Shown here: piece by piece, positions 36,837-50,340 of the stretch
Layout of the letters: each line of letters opens with the position of its first letter
Numbering within the stretch: the stretch's first letter is position 1
From: Symsagittifera roscoffensis
Taxonomy: Eukaryota > Xenacoelomorpha > Acoela > Convolutidae
Reading direction: 5' to 3'
Assembly (NCBI RefSeq): GCF_963678635.1
Contig: NW_026970820.1
Location: 2,108,001 to 2,172,000 of the forward strand
Length of the DNA stretch: 64,000 nucleotides
The notes under the pieces: model-generated
The model's input: only the letters and a program-made list of their open reading frames with translations
Database searches by the model: none
Told to the model about the DNA's origin: nothing
Program-made: the position numbers and the translations under genes

Positions 36837-38314
36837 TGGAGCAGGGGAACGCTAAACGCACTCGCAAAAAGGAGCACCCTCCGGGTGCTCTTTTTTTGCT
36901 CGAAAGTCTTGAGAAACGATTTGGAACTGTAAGTATTGGAAGCAGTTAAACATAAAACTTTCTGCATCTTTGTTCTCATAGTCACAAGTGGTTTTCGACA
37001 GCTTCTACAAAACAAGTTTGACATGATTTATCTCTAAATTAGCCTAAATAAAGAGATTTTAGTTTTTTCAATGATTCTTGAAGAGGACTGTCTCAACGAA
37101 AACAAGTTTTCGGAAACAGTCCTGGTGACTTAGTTTTGATCTCATTTTTGGGTCTATTGACTTCCATTTAGGATTAGCAGGCTAACGGAACCTATATTAT
37201 GTCCTAAAAAGATTGGGTTTGCTTCAAAAAAATCAAAAGCAAGAGAAAAAAAAAACATTTGAAAAATTTTAAAAATTTCAAAAAATTAAAAAATGGGAAA
37301 AATTGTTCCAAAAAACTTGATTTTTTGTTTTGTCATGAAATAACAAAAAAATGACCGAAAATGAACTTCCAATAGTCCATTTTGACTAGTTTTCACGATT
37401 CAAGCACATTTTAACTTAATAACAACCTTCAAAAACTCACTGGAAAGGTTGTTTTTCGGCAAACGCCCTTTTTGACCACACCTATGAAATCCATAACTTT
37501 TTATCTAACAAATATAGAGACTTCAGGTTTTTTGTATTGTATTAGGCATCCTCGAGTCTACCTGTCGCGTGCTAAAACGAACAATTTTTTTTTTAATTTA
37601 TCCCGCAATTTCGAAATAGGGCGGTTTTTGGCAATTTTTGGTCCTTTTTAGTCAAAAAAGTCAAATTTACAGACATCTGTCAAAAAAAATGTTATCACAT
37701 GATAAAAGCAGCTGGCCACTGCAAATCAAATAATGTCCTGAGTGAGACAAAAATTGCCCTCTAATTGTCCGTGGGGAGAGGAAATTGAAAATTTTTATTT
37801 TTGGCGGGAAAATTTGAAATTTTTCAAAAAAACATTTACTCTGCAGACAACAGCCTTAGACTAATGTTGGCATGACACGCATTTTTTGCCTTCATAACAA
37901 GGGTTGATTTCTGCCGGGAACATTGATTTTTCAAAAAAAATACCAAAATTTTTGTTGCATTTTTTCAAAAAAATCAAATTTTTGACAAAAATCAAAATTC
38001 CAAATCCTACATATTTAAGCTCCTCAAACAGTCTACTTTCGTCCATTCCCCATCAATATACCCCATTTTCTCAAGCAAAGTTGAGTTATTGATTCAATTT
38101 TAAGGAAAAACGTGATTTTTTAAGTTTTTCACACCAAAAAGGGTCTGACACACCCCGAAGGACCACTTTTTTTTCCCAACAGCCCCCATTTTTGTCAGTT
38201 TTGTACCAATAGGGGGTTGCATGCCAAAAATTAGCCAATTCTTACCTGCCATTTTCTAGATCTCGTATAATTCTGAGATTTTTAACAATAGGTTAACGTA
38301 AAGATTTACGAAAC

Positions 38315-38337
38315 GGCCAGGGACCCTACCCTCGGCC
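38315..38337 (+). other. H3 hairpin, u19 form
   Basis: Arms GGCCAGGG and CCCTCGGCC pair with an A opposite TC, around loop ACCCTA. It lies in a tail otherwise unmatched in the window. Confidence 0.8.
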
Positions 38338-38374
38338 TAAATGACTAGAGAAGCCCACGCGGACGCCCACCTAG

Positions 38375-40024
38375 CACCCTCTTTGACCTGCGGTGCATTA
38401 GTGTTTGCGGGTGTAAGTTTTTTAGTAAGGCCTGGAGGCGATTGGCTTCAAGGCATGTGGCACTCGCAGAAGAAGAGCACCCGAAGGGTGCTCTTTTCTG
38501 CTCGAAAACTCTAAGTCAATTAATTTTTTCTTAACCCTCACACTTTGTCTAACATTTTTAGACCTTTCCTTATTCATTTCTCATTGAGACTATTAGCCAT
38601 GATCGCTAACTTGCATTGCTGGCTGATTTTTAATGACAAGTCACTCTGCGCCTTGATCAGTTAACAATGCAAAACATTGTGATTCTTGAAGAGGACTGTT
38701 TCAACAAAAACAAGTTTTCGGAAACAGTCCTGTTAACTTATTTTTGATCTCGTTTTTAAGTTTATCGACTTTTAGTGGTTTTCAGTAGGCTATTTGGACC
38801 TGAATTAGGTCCTAAAAGGTTAATTTTGTCTCAAAATGATTAGAAGCAATAGAAGAAAAAAAACCATTTTTTTTATTTGATAAAAATAGTTGAAATAGAA
38901 ACGTGAAAAATCTCTTTTTTTTCAAAATTCATCAAATGTAGTTCCAATTGAATTGAATCACTAGGCTACAATTTATGAACCTGTTCAGAATGGCTTTCAA
39001 GACCAAAGCTGTAAAATTTCCATATTTAGAGAAAAGTCAAAAAAACACATTTTTGGTTAACTCAAAAAGGTAGATAAATCGGGTAAAGTGGTCTTTAAAC
39101 CTATAGGATCCAAAAATGATTTAATTAGGGCATACATGTAGTGTCCTTGTAAGGTCGCTTGCAAAAAATTACAACAATTGTGGTAGCCATTTCGGAAAAC
39201 AAGTCTTTTTTTCGAAATTTGGCCAGTTTTATTTGTAGTAAAGTAGTAAAAAGCTACCAGAGAAAAAAAAGTTGTAAAAACCAAAATTTTCATCCAATTT
39301 TGACAATTAAATACTCGAAACCTACTAAAATTACTATGGCAAGCTCGAATATGCTATCAAAACTCATTTTTTCTCACTTTTTAAAAATTTTGATTTTTTG
39401 ATATAAATTGTTGAGTCAGAAACGTGAAAAAGCAGTTTTTATCAAAAAGTAAAAAAGTTGTTCCAATCAAATTGTTTCAATAGGCCATGCTCTGTGGACT
39501 TGATTAGAAGTGTTAGCATGATCAAAGCCATAAAATTTCCATATTTAGAGAAAAGGCGAAAAAAACACCTTTTTGGTTAATTTTTCCAAAAAAATGACCA
39601 AAAAATTAGGAGACGGTCCTGAAAAAAAAAAAATTTTAAAAATAAAGTAATTCTAATTTTTACATAGTTAGGCTTATTTAACAGTCTTCTTTCATCCGAT
39701 ACTAAACAATCTATCCCATTTTTGGACCCAAATTGAGTTATTGAGTCATTTTAACCAAAAATCGTGTTTAGTTTTTCCGTTTTTGCCCCCCATTTCCCGC
39801 CATAAGTCAACATATAGAGTTTTTCTGGCCAAACGGCGTGCAATCGTATCCTTAGAATTGCATTTTGTAGCCGCATGCCAATTTTAAAGAAATTCTGACG
39901 AAACGTTTTGGAGATCAGCCCCGATTCCGCCGACAGGGGTATAAGGTTATAAGTTACGAGAACCGGCAGGGACCCTACCCTTGCCTCGCCGTATCTCTGA
40001 CGCCGAAGCGCGACGACCACCTAG
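38375..40024 (+). repeat. u20: class C-like unit with distinct tail, 1650 bp
   Basis: The head starts CACCCTCTTTGACCTGCGG, mixing the class A first bases with a C/E-type head. H1 38466-38501, H2 38692-38731, GCATGC 39873-39878, H3 39965-39985, CTAG 40021-40024. The second body half (after about 39480) and the tail differ from u15/u21. The end, GACGACCACCTAG, matches u22. Confidence 0.9.
39965..39985 (+). other. H3 hairpin, u20 form
   Basis: GGCAGGG and CCCTTGCC around ACCCTA. The related u22 form at 43224-43246 has GGCAAGG/CCTTGCC, restoring a full 7-bp match. Confidence 0.8.
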
Positions 40025-41662
40025 ATAGGTCAGTGACCTGCGGTGCATGGGTGTTAAGGGCTTGATTCGTCAGCAATGGCCTGGGGGCCATTAGCTTCAA
40101 GGCATGTGGCACTCGCAGAAAAAGAGCACCCGAAGGGTGCTCTTTTTCTGCTCGAATGTCTTGTGAAACGGTATCTGATGAACTTTGTAGGGTGTCACAA
40201 AAGCAACGTGACAAAACTTTCTGTATCTGATAAGCAATGGTCAAAAAACATTTTTGTAACTTTCAATGACTGAAGCTACACCTGATCAGTCTCTAGAGAA
40301 CTCTAAAACAAAGTAACTTATTTTTTTCAGTGACTCATGAAGAGGACTGTTTCAACGAAAACAAGTTTTCGGAAACAGTCCTTATATTTTTCTTGGAGCT
40401 CATTTTCAAGTACGTGGACTTTCAATTGTGACTAATAGCTGAATTGGACTTGGAATTTGTCCCAAAAAAGTTAAGTTTGTCTCAAATTGATTAGAAGCAA
40501 TAGAAAAAAAAAACATTTTTTTTATTTGATAAAAATACTTGAGTCAGAAACGTGAAAAATCCCTTTTTTTTCAAAAAGTCATAAGAAGTAGTTTAATTTG
40601 CATTAAATCACTAAACTACAATATATGAACCTGTTCAGATTGGTTTTCATGAACAAAGCCGTAAAATTTCCATATTTAGAGAAAAGGCAAAAAAACACAT
40701 TTTTGGTTAACTGAAAAAGGTAGATAAATCGGGTAAAGTCGTCTTCAAACCTATAGGACCGAAAAGTGATCTAAGTGAGGTATATATGTAGTGTCCCTTG
40801 TAAGGTCACATGCAAAAAAGTGAAACAATTGTGGTGGCCACTTCAGAAAACAAGACTTTTTTCGGACTTTGGCCATTTTTATTTGTAGTAAAGTAGTAGT
40901 AAGTTACCAGAGAAAAAAAAGTTGTAAAAACCAAAATTTTTATCCAATTTTGACAATTAAATACTCTATACCTACTAAAATGACTATGGCAAGCTCAAAT
41001 ATGCCATCAAAACTCATTTTTTCTCACTTTTTAAATTTTTTGTTTTTTTGATATAAAATGTTGAGTCAGAAACGTGAAAAATCATTTTTTTTGAAAAAGT
41101 CAAAAAAAGTTGTTCCAATCAATTTGTTTCACTAAAACACACTTTCCTAACCTGTTCAGAATGGTTTTCATGTTTAAAGCTGAAACTTTACACATTTTGA
41201 GAAAAGTGGAAAAAATAACTTTTTAGTTACAAAAAAACAATCAATTTTGTTGCAGTTTTTGAAAAAAATCAAATTTTTAAGAAAAACAAATTTTCCCAAA
41301 CCTACATAATTGGGCTCCTAAATCAGTCTACTTTCATCCATTCTTCATCAAAATACCCCAATTTGTTAACCAAAAGAGAGTTACTGAGCCATTTTTACCA
41401 AAAAACGTGGTTTTTCCCTGTTTTTCCCCATTTTTCCCACTATAAGTCAACGCATAACAAAATTTTGGGAAAACGGAGCAAAAGTGTATCCTTAGAATTG
41501 AATTTTAGGCCCGCATGCCAATTTTTATCGAATTCTATCCCGACAATTTTGAGATCAGCACTTTTTCCGAGCAAATAGTCATACCGTTATAATTCTTTGG
41601 CCGTTCGGGGCCCCTACCCCAAACTCACTAAACAAAGACGCCGAAGGCGGACGGCCACCTAG
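40025..41662 (+). repeat. u21: class C unit, 1638 bp
   Basis: H1 40115-40151, H2 40343-40382, H3 core 41607-41620, CTAG 41659-41662. Same length as u24 and, by eye, only about three differences from it, although two other units lie between. Confidence 0.92.
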
Positions 41663-43284
41663 GGGGCAGGGTTGTGTGGTCTATTTTCGACTTTAGTTAT
41701 TTGCATTGCGTGGGGAAGAATACGAACAGCGCTCAACGCACTCGCAGAAAGAGCACCCTGCGGGTGCTCTTTTTGCTCGAGAACTGTAAGTCGATTTAAA
41801 TCTTACATATTTCGTCCGAAATTTAACTTTTTTTCTAGTTGTTCTCAGTTAAACTCCCATGATACCTCAAATTGTATTCCTGGAAGGGCATTTTTATAAG
41901 TCACTCTGTGGCTCGATCAATTAACTACCAAATACGTTTTGATTTACGAAATGGACTGTTTCAACGAAAACAAGTTTTCGGAAACAGTCCAAATTTTAAA
42001 TTATGATCCCAAACACAAACAAAGAGAAATCTAATTCGTTGGTTAAACTTACAGAGCCCAGCCCATGTCTTTGTGTTTATTGACTGTTCAAACACATAAC
42101 AACTATGTTAAAAACAATATTATTGAAATAAAAACAAAACAAATAATCGAGAAAGAAATTTAAGTTTATCAAAAAAATATGCAAAAAAATCACTTATTTC
42201 TTTTTTTAAATATCACAAAAACCTCAGTTTGAAAAAGATGATACCTGAGAGGCCCGTTTTGACGCGTTACTACAGTTTAGGCACGTTTTGACTTCGCAAC
42301 TCACAATGATCGATTAACTTTTACGTTTGTTTTACAAACACGCTTTTTTTTACCACAATCAAAATTTCATTACTTCTAAACCTCTTGAACAAATTGATGA
42401 AAATTTTTGCATCAAAACTAACTTGTCAAGGGTTTTTGAGGTATATAAAAATTGTCTCCAGTTAAATAATGATTTTTTGGCTAATTTTTGAAAAAAAATT
42501 AAAAAATTTGACAAAAAAATTTTTTTTTTTCAGATTTGGCGATCAAAAAGTGCCTTCTATGATGGACCAGCAAAAAATTTGTTTTCAGGTCATAAGTTTG
42601 GCTCACTAGGGTATACAAACTGGCAAAATGTTTATAATAAAAAAGTTTAGAAGAACAGTGATTTTTTGAAAAAAAAAGAAAAAAACGTAAAAAAATCAGT
42701 TTTTGGCGGGAAAATTCTCAAAAAATCAAAAATCAAGTTTTCTCTCTCCTTACTCCAATGAACTAATTCGGCCACGACAATCATTTTTTGTGATCAGTAA
42801 AATTGTCGAAAAACGACCGGAACATTGACTTTTTTGAAATTTGACAAAAAACTTCAAAAAAACCGCAAAAAAACATCAAAAATCTCGAAAAAATTGCTGA
42901 AAAAATTTTGGCAAACAATACACCATTCGATTCCCTTAACTGTGCTAGTGTCCAAAAAAAACATCACTTTTTCGCATTTTCTCAACCAAAATTGATTTAT
43001 TGGGGCATTTTTGAAAAAAATCGTGATTTTGACCAAAAAAAACGCCCCTTTTTCCCCAAAAAGTGCAACTCATAATATTATTTCGGAAAAACGCCTTCCC
43101 AAGTTATATCTTAGAATTTTGTCCTCTACCTACATGCAAAGTTTGAAGAAATTCTATACTGCCGTTTTCGAGAACTTGAATAATTTTTTTATTTTCCTAA
43201 TTAGGTATTTTTTCTAGTTGACCGGCAAGGAAACCCTACCCTTGCCTAAAGGATTCACAAAGCCGGACCGCGACGACCACCTAG
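41663..43284 (+). repeat. u22: divergent class E unit, 1622 bp
   Basis: The head begins GGGGGCAGGGTTGTGTGG, unlike any other. H1 41751-41769. H2 41952-41991 has a perfect 11-bp outer stem of E type. The GCATGC box appears as ACATGC at 43132-43137. H3 43224-43246, CTAG 43281-43284. The body to about 42890 is a diverged relative of u8. The tail resembles u17/u18 and then u20. Confidence 0.88.
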
Positions 43285-44921
43285 ATAGGTCAGTGACCTG
43301 CAGTGCATGGGTGTTATGGGCTTGATTCGTCAGCATTGGCCTGGGGGCCATTAGCTTCAAGACATGTGGCACTCGCAGAAAAAGAGCACCCGAAGGGTGC
43401 ACTTTTTCTGCTCGATTGTCTTGTGAAACGGTATCTGATGAACTTTGTAGGGTGTCACAAAAGCAACGTGACAAAACTTTCTGTATCTGATAAGCAATGG
43501 TCAAAAAACATTTTTGTAACTTTCAATGACTGAAGCTACACCTGATCAGTCTCTAGAGAACTCTAAAACAAAGTAACTTATTTTTTTCAGTGACTCATGA
43601 AGAGGACTGTTTCAACGAAAACAAGTTTTCGGAAACAGTCCTTATATTTTTCTTGGAGCTCATTTTCAAGTACGTGGACTTTCAATTGTGACTAATAGCT
43701 GAATTGGACTTGGAATTTGTCCCAAAAAAGTTAAGTTTGTCTCAAATTGATTAGAAGCAATAGAAAAAAAAACATTTTTTTTATTTGATAAAAATACTTG
43801 AGTCAGAAACGTGAAAAATCCCTTTTTTTTCAAAAAGTCATAAGAAGTAGTTCAATTTACATTAAATCACTAAACTACAATATATGAACCTGTTCAGATT
43901 GGTTTTCATGAACAAAGCCTTAAAATTTCCATATTTAGAGAAAAGGCAAAAAAACACCTTTTTGGTTAACTGAAAAAGGTAGATAAATCGGATAAAGTCG
44001 TCTTCAAACCTATAGGACCGAAAAATGATCTAATTGAGGTATATATGTAGTGTCCCTTGTAAGGTCACATGCAAAAAGGTGAAACAGTTGGGGTGGCCAC
44101 TTCAGAAAACCAGACTTTTTTTCGGACTTTGGCCATTTTTATTTGTAGTAAAGTAGTATAAGTTACCAGAGAAAAAAAATTTGTAAAAACCAAAATTTTT
44201 ATCCAATTTTGACAATTAAATACTCTATACCTACTAAAATGGCTATGGCAAGCTCAAATATGCCATCAAAACTCATTTTTTCTCACTTTTAAAATTTTTT
44301 TTTTTTTTGATATAAAATGTTGAGTCAGAAACGTGAAAAATCAGTTTTTTTCAAAAAGTCAAAAAAAGTTGTTCCAATCAATTTGTTTCACGAAAACACA
44401 ATTTCTCAGCCTGTTCAGAATGATTTTCATGTTTAAAGCTGAAACTTTACACATTTTGAGAAAAGTGGAAAAAATAACTTTTTAGTTACAAAAAAACCAT
44501 CATTTTTGTTGCTTTTTTTGAAAAAACTCACATTTTTAAGAGAAACAAATTTTCTTTAACCTACATAATTGGGCTCCTAAAACAGTCTACTTTCATCCAT
44601 TCTTCATCAAATTACCCCAATTTGTTAACCAAAATAGAGTTACTGAGCCATTTTTACCAAAAAATGTGGTTTTTCCCTGTTTTTCCCCATTTTTCCCACT
44701 ATAAGTCAACGCATAACAAAATTTTGGGAAAACGGAGCAAAAGTGTATCCTTAGAATTGCATTTTAGGCCCGCATGCCAATTTTTATCGAATTCTATCCC
44801 GACAATTTTGAGATCAGCACTTTTTCCGAGCAAATAGTCATACCGTTATAATTCTTTGGCCGTTCGGGGCCCCTACCCCAAACTCACTAAACAAAGACGC
44901 CGAAGGCGGACGGCCACCTAG
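43285..44921 (+). repeat. u23: class C unit, 1637 bp
   Basis: H1 43375-43411 with one mismatch (T to A in the 3' arm), H2 43603-43642, H3 core 44866-44879, CTAG 44918-44921. The first 550 bp are nearly identical to u21 and u24, while several later positions follow u15, suggesting a C/C mosaic. Confidence 0.92.
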
Positions 44922-46559
44922 ATAGGTCAGTGACCTGCGGTGCATGGGTGTTAAGGGCTTGATTCGTCAGCAATGGCCTGGGGGCCATTAGCTTCAAGGC
45001 ATGTGGCACTCGCAGAAAAAGAGCACCCGAAGGGTGCTCTTTTTCTGCTCGAATGTCTTGTGAAACGGTATCTGATGAACTTTGTAGGGTGTCACAAAAG
45101 CAACGTGACAAAACTTTCTGTATCTGATAAGCAATGGTCAAAAAACATTTTTGTAACTTTCAATGACTGAAGCTACACCTGATCAGTCTCTAGAGAACTC
45201 TAAAACAAAGTAACTTATTTTTTTCAGTGACTCATGAAGAGGACTGTTTCAACGAAAACAAGTTTTCGGAAACAGTCCTTATATTTTTCTTGGAGCTCAT
45301 TTTCAAGTACGTGGACTTTCAATTGTGACTAATAGCTGAATTGGACTTGGAATTTGTCCCAAAAAAGTTAAGTTTGTCTCAAATTGATTAGAAGCAATAG
45401 AAAAAAAAAACATTTTTTTTATTTGATAAAAATACTTGAGTCAGAAACGTGAAAAATCCCTTTTTTTTCAAAAAGTCATAAGAAGTAGTTTAATTTGCAT
45501 TAAATCACTAAACTACAATATATGAACCTGTTCAGATTGGTTTTCATGAACAAAGCCGTAAAATTTCCATATTTAGAGAAAAGGCAAAAAAACACATTTT
45601 TGGTTAACTGAAAAAGGTAGATAAATCGGGTAAAGTCGTCTTCAAACCTATAGGACCGAAAAGTGATCTAAGTGAGGTATATATGTAGTGTCCCTTGTAA
45701 GGTCACATGCAAAAAAGTGAAACAATTGTGGTGGCCACTTCAGAAAACAAGACTTTTTTCGGACTTTGGCCATTTTTATTTGTAGTAAAGTAGTAGTAAG
45801 TTACCAGAGAAAAAAAAGTTGTAAAAACCAAAATTTTTATCCAATTTTGACAATTAAATACTCTATACCTACTAAAATGACTATGGCAAGCTCAAATATG
45901 CCATCAAAACTCATTTTTTCTCACTTTTTAAAATTTTTGTTTTTTTGATATAAAATGTTGAGTCAGAAACGTGAAAAATCATTTTTTTTGAAAAAGTCAA
46001 AAAAAGTTGTTCCAATCAATTTGTTTCACTAAAACACACTTTCCTAACCTGTTCAGAATGGTTTTCATGTTTAAAGCTGAAACTTTACACATTTTGAGAA
46101 AAGTGGAAAAAATAACTTTTTAGTTACAAAAAAACAATCAATTTTGTTGCAGTTTTTGAAAAAAATCAAATTTTTAAGAAAAACAAATTTTCCCAAACCT
46201 ACATAATTGGGCTCCTAAATCAGTCTACTTTCATCCATTCTTCATCAAAATACCCCAATTTGTTAACCAAAAGAGAGTTACTGAGCCATTTTTACCAAAA
46301 AACGTGGTTTTTCCCTGTTTTTCCCCATTTTTCCCACTATAAGTCAACGCATAACAAAATTTTGGAAAAACGGAGCAAAAGTGTATCCTTAGAATTGCAT
46401 TTTAGGCCCGCATGCCAATTTTTATCGAATTCTATCCCGACAATTTTGAGATCAGCACTTTTTCCGAGCAAATAGTCATACCGTTATAATTCTTTGGCCG
46501 TTCGGGGCCCCTACCCCAAACTCACTAAACAAAGACGCCGAAGGCGGACGGCCACCTAG
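44922..46559 (+). repeat. u24: class C unit, 1638 bp
   Basis: H1 45012-45048, H2 45240-45279, H3 core 46504-46517, CTAG 46556-46559. Near copy of u21. Confidence 0.92.
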
Positions 46560-48189
46560 GTCAATCCTTTACCTGCGGTGCGTTGGTGTTTTTGGGTAAG
46601 TTTTTGCTGCGCGGACTGGGTGCTATCAGTTTGAGGCATGTGGCACTCTCAAAAAAGAGCACCCTGCGGGTGCTCTCTTTTTGCTCGAAAAGTAAATCTA
46701 CCCACTTTTGTAAGTTTCATGACTTGTCTTTTTTATAATTGGTCCAATTAAAAAATTCTTAATTACACTGTCAGACAAACCTAAAACTGTTGTGTGGCTT
46801 GATTGTGTTTACAAGTCACTAGGTGACTTGATCAGTCAATTATCAAATTTATTTAGATTCACGAAATGGACTGTTTCAACGAAAACAAGTTTTCGTAAAC
46901 AGTCCAATTTTTTTACTTGAGATCACAAAAGCAAACAGAGAGAAATCAAATTCCTAGGTTATTATAATAGATCCCACTTTATGCTGTTGCGTTTATTAAC
47001 TGTTGAAACACAGAACAACGATCTTAAAGGTGTACTAATTTAAAAAAAACACTCAAGAGAAAAACTAAAAAAAATTATCAAAAAAATTTGCAAAAAATCA
47101 AAAAAGTCTCCTCCAATATATCATAAAAAGCTTCATATTAAGGAAAGGATACCTGATGAGCCCAATATGACTCGTTTCAACAGTGTAAGCCTGTTTCGAT
47201 ATCAAAACAACAAACAAAAGTCGACTAAGTTTGGTGTTTGTTCGACATACACGAATTTTGATTAAAATCAAAAATCCATAACTCCTGAACTACTCAGATA
47301 ATATAGACAATTTTTTTTTGCATCAGAACAGACAAGTCAAGGGTTTTTCAGGTATTTGATAAAATTATCCAGTTAATATATAATTTTTGGTTAATTTTTG
47401 AAAAAAACTTGAAAAATTTGAAAAAACGATTTTTTTTTCACTTATGGCGTTCGAAAAGTGCCTTTTATGATGGAGTAGCGAAAAATTTGTTCTGAGGCCA
47501 TAAGTATGGCTCAATGTGGTATATAAAATAGCAAATTGGTTATAATAAAAAAATAAACAAGGACAAGGACTTTTTTGAAAAAATAGAAAAAATAGTGAAA
47601 AAATCAGTTTTTGGCGGGGAAATTCTCAAAAAAATAAAAATCAAGTTTTCTCTTTCATCACTCCTATGAACTAATACGGCCACGACAACCATTTTTTGTC
47701 ATCAGTAAAATTGTCGAAAAACGACTGGAACATAGACTTATCTGAAATTTGACAAAAAAAAATTCTAAAAAATGTCAAAAATCTCAAAAATTTGTTTTTC
47801 ACAAAATTCCTTTCATAACGCCATTCAGACACTCAAACAGTGCCCATTCATTCGCTTGACCACAGTTTACCTCAATTTCTTGCACAAAACAAAGCTAACT
47901 AGTAGTTTTTAGAAAAAAAACGTGATTTTTCCCATTTTTGCCCCCCATTTCCCCCTGGAAGTCAACACATAACATTTTTTCGGAAAAAAGAAAAAGAATC
48001 GTATCCTTAGAATTTCGAGTTAGGGCCGCATGCAAAAAATAAAAAAAATCTGACGGACAGTTTTCGAGAAAGTAGATTATTTTTTCAAGTCCGTAATACT
48101 ATGTATCTGGGGTGAGGTTCAGAGACCGGACGGGGCCCCTTCCCCTGTCCTCCTTGCTCTGAGACGCCGGAAAGCGGACGGCCACCTAG
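46560..48189 (+). repeat. u25: class E unit, 1630 bp
   Basis: H1 46657-46675, H2 46867-46906, H3 48128-48150, CTAG 48186-48189. Two private substitutions (A at 47676 and A at 47904) separate it from both u8 and u26. Confidence 0.93.
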
Positions 48190-49820
48190 GTCAATCCTTT
48201 ACCTGCGGTGCGTTGGTGTTTTTGGGTAAGTTTTTGCTGCGCGGACTGGGTGCTATCAGTTTGAGGCATGTGGCACTCTCAAAAAAGAGCACCCTGCGGG
48301 TGCTCTCTTTTTGCTCGAAAAGTAAATCTACCCACTTTTGTAAGTTTCATGACTTGTCTTTTTTATAATTGGTCCAATTAAAAAATTCTTAATTACACTG
48401 TCAGACAAACCTAAAACTGTTGTGTGGCTTGATTGTGTTTACAAGTCACTAGGTGACTTGATCAGTCAATTATCAAATTTATTTAGATTCACGAAATGGA
48501 CTGTTTCAACGAAAACAAGTTTTCGTAAACAGTCCAATTTTTTTACTTGAGATCACAAAAGCAAACAGAGAGAAATCAAATTCCTAGGTTATTATAATAG
48601 ATCCCACTTTATGCTGTTGCGTTTATTAACTGTTGAAACACAGAACAACGATCTTAAAGGTGTACTAATTTTAAAAAAAACACTCAAGAGAAAAACTAAA
48701 AAAAATTATCAAAAAAATTTGCAAAAAATCAAAAAAGTCTCCTCCAATATATCATAAAAAGCTTCATATTAAGGAAAGGATACCTGATGAGCCCAATATG
48801 ACTCGTTTCAACAGTGTAAGCCTGTTTCGATATCAAAACAACAAACAAAAGTCGACTAAGTTTGGTGTTTGTTCGACATACACGAATTTTGATTAAAATC
48901 AAAAATCCATAACTCCTGAACTACTCAGATAATATAGACAATTTTTTTTTGCATCAGAACAGACAAGTCAAGGGTTTTTCAGGTATTTGATAAAATTATC
49001 CAGTTAATATATAATTTTTGGTTAATTTTTGAAAAAAACTTGAAAAATTTGAAAAAACGATTTTTTTTTCACTTATGGCGTTCGAAAAGTGCCTTTTATG
49101 ATGGAGTAGCGAAAAATTTGTTCTGAGGCCATAAGTATGGCTCAATGTGGTATATAAAATAGCAAATTGGTTATAATAAAAAAATAAACAAGGACAAGGA
49201 CTTTTTTGAAAAAATAGAAAAAATAGTGAAAAAATCAGTTTTTGGCGGGGAAATTCTCAAAAAAATAAAAATCAAGTTTTCTCTTTCATCACTCCTATGA
49301 ACTAATTCGGCCACGACAACCATTTTTTGTCATCAGTAAAATTGTCGAAAAACGACTGGAACATAGACTTATCTGAAATTTGACAAAAAAAAATTCTAAA
49401 AAATGTCAAAAATCTCAAAAATTTGTTTTTCACAAAATTCCTTTCATAACGCCATTCAGACACTCAAACAGTGCCCATTCATTCGCTTGACCACAGTTTA
49501 CCTCAATTTCTTGCACAAAACAAAGCTAACTAGTCGTTTTTAGAAAAAAAACGTGATTTTTCCCATTTTTGCCCCCCATTTCCCCCTGGAAGTCAACACA
49601 TAACATTTTTTCGGAAAAAAGAAAAAGAATCGTATCCTTAGAATTTCGAGTTAGGGCCGCATGCAAAAAATAAAAAAAATCTGACGGACAGTTTTCGAGA
49701 AAGTAGATTATTTTTTCAAGTCCGTAATACTATGTATCTGGGGTGAGGTTCAGAGACCGGACGGGGCCCCTTCCCCTGTCCTCCTTGCTCTGAGACGCCG
49801 GAAAGCGGACGGCCACCTAG
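48190..49820 (+). repeat. u26: class E unit, 1631 bp
   Basis: H1 48287-48305, H2 48497-48536, H3 49759-49781, CTAG 49817-49820. Closer to u8, 33 kb upstream, than to its direct neighbour u25. Confidence 0.93.
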
Positions 49821-49953
49821 ATCTTTCAGGTCTGCGTCCCACCCGCCCTCCGTGACTAATCTTGCTTCCGAGAATGATCATTTGTTTCACCTTTACCCCA
49901 TCTCAGGTCAGTTACTCTTGAAAAAAGTCCTACTTGAAACGTTCGGATTCACT

Positions 49954-49972
49954 TTGCCCCCTACGGGCGCAA
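49954..49972 (+). other. H1 hairpin, class D form
   Basis: TTGC-CCC pairs with GGG-CGCAA, with one unpaired C on the 3' side, around CTAC. Repeated in u28 (52435-52453) and u29 (54911-54929). Confidence 0.8.
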
Positions 49973-50299
49973 TGGTGATGCAGATTTTTTCTTCTCACTG
50001 AACTTCTTCTCCGAACAGTTCACATAAAACATTACTATGGTTTTATCTGAAATTTGCCGTGTCCAGCTGCGACTCCGACTTTTTTCACGTCACTAGTGTT
50101 CCAACAACAGTACCACATGAGATTCCCATTCAATTACTGTCTCAATTTTGAAAATACTGATTTGATTTTTTCTGCCGTTTTTCGCAAAACAAACTAATTA
50201 CTTCATTCGAATTTAAAAAAAAATACCGAAAAACACTTAAAGATAGCAAGACATTATTGTGACTGTCGTCTATATCTGTTCTCTTTGTTGGAGGTCAAT

Positions 50300-50340
50300 G
50301 ATGCTCCCTAAGTGGGACCACAAGGGTCCCAGGGAGCATC
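50300..50340 (+). other. H2 bulged hairpin, class D form
   Basis: Perfect 10-bp outer stem (GATGCTCCCT arm), 4-nt 5' bulge AAGT, inner GGGACC/GGTCCC, loop ACAAG. In u29 the bulge is AAGG and the loop ACATG while all paired bases are unchanged. Confidence 0.92.

Larger units (their letters stand above)
36767..38374 (+). repeat. u19: class B2 unit with unique tail, 1608 bp
   Basis: H1 36872-36890, H2 37084-37123, GCATGC 38219-38224, H3 38315-38337, CTAG 38371-38374. The head holds an 18-G run at 36819-36836. From about 38090 the tail no longer matches any other unit, yet still supplies a GCATGC box, an H3-like hairpin and the CCACCTAG end. Confidence 0.9.
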
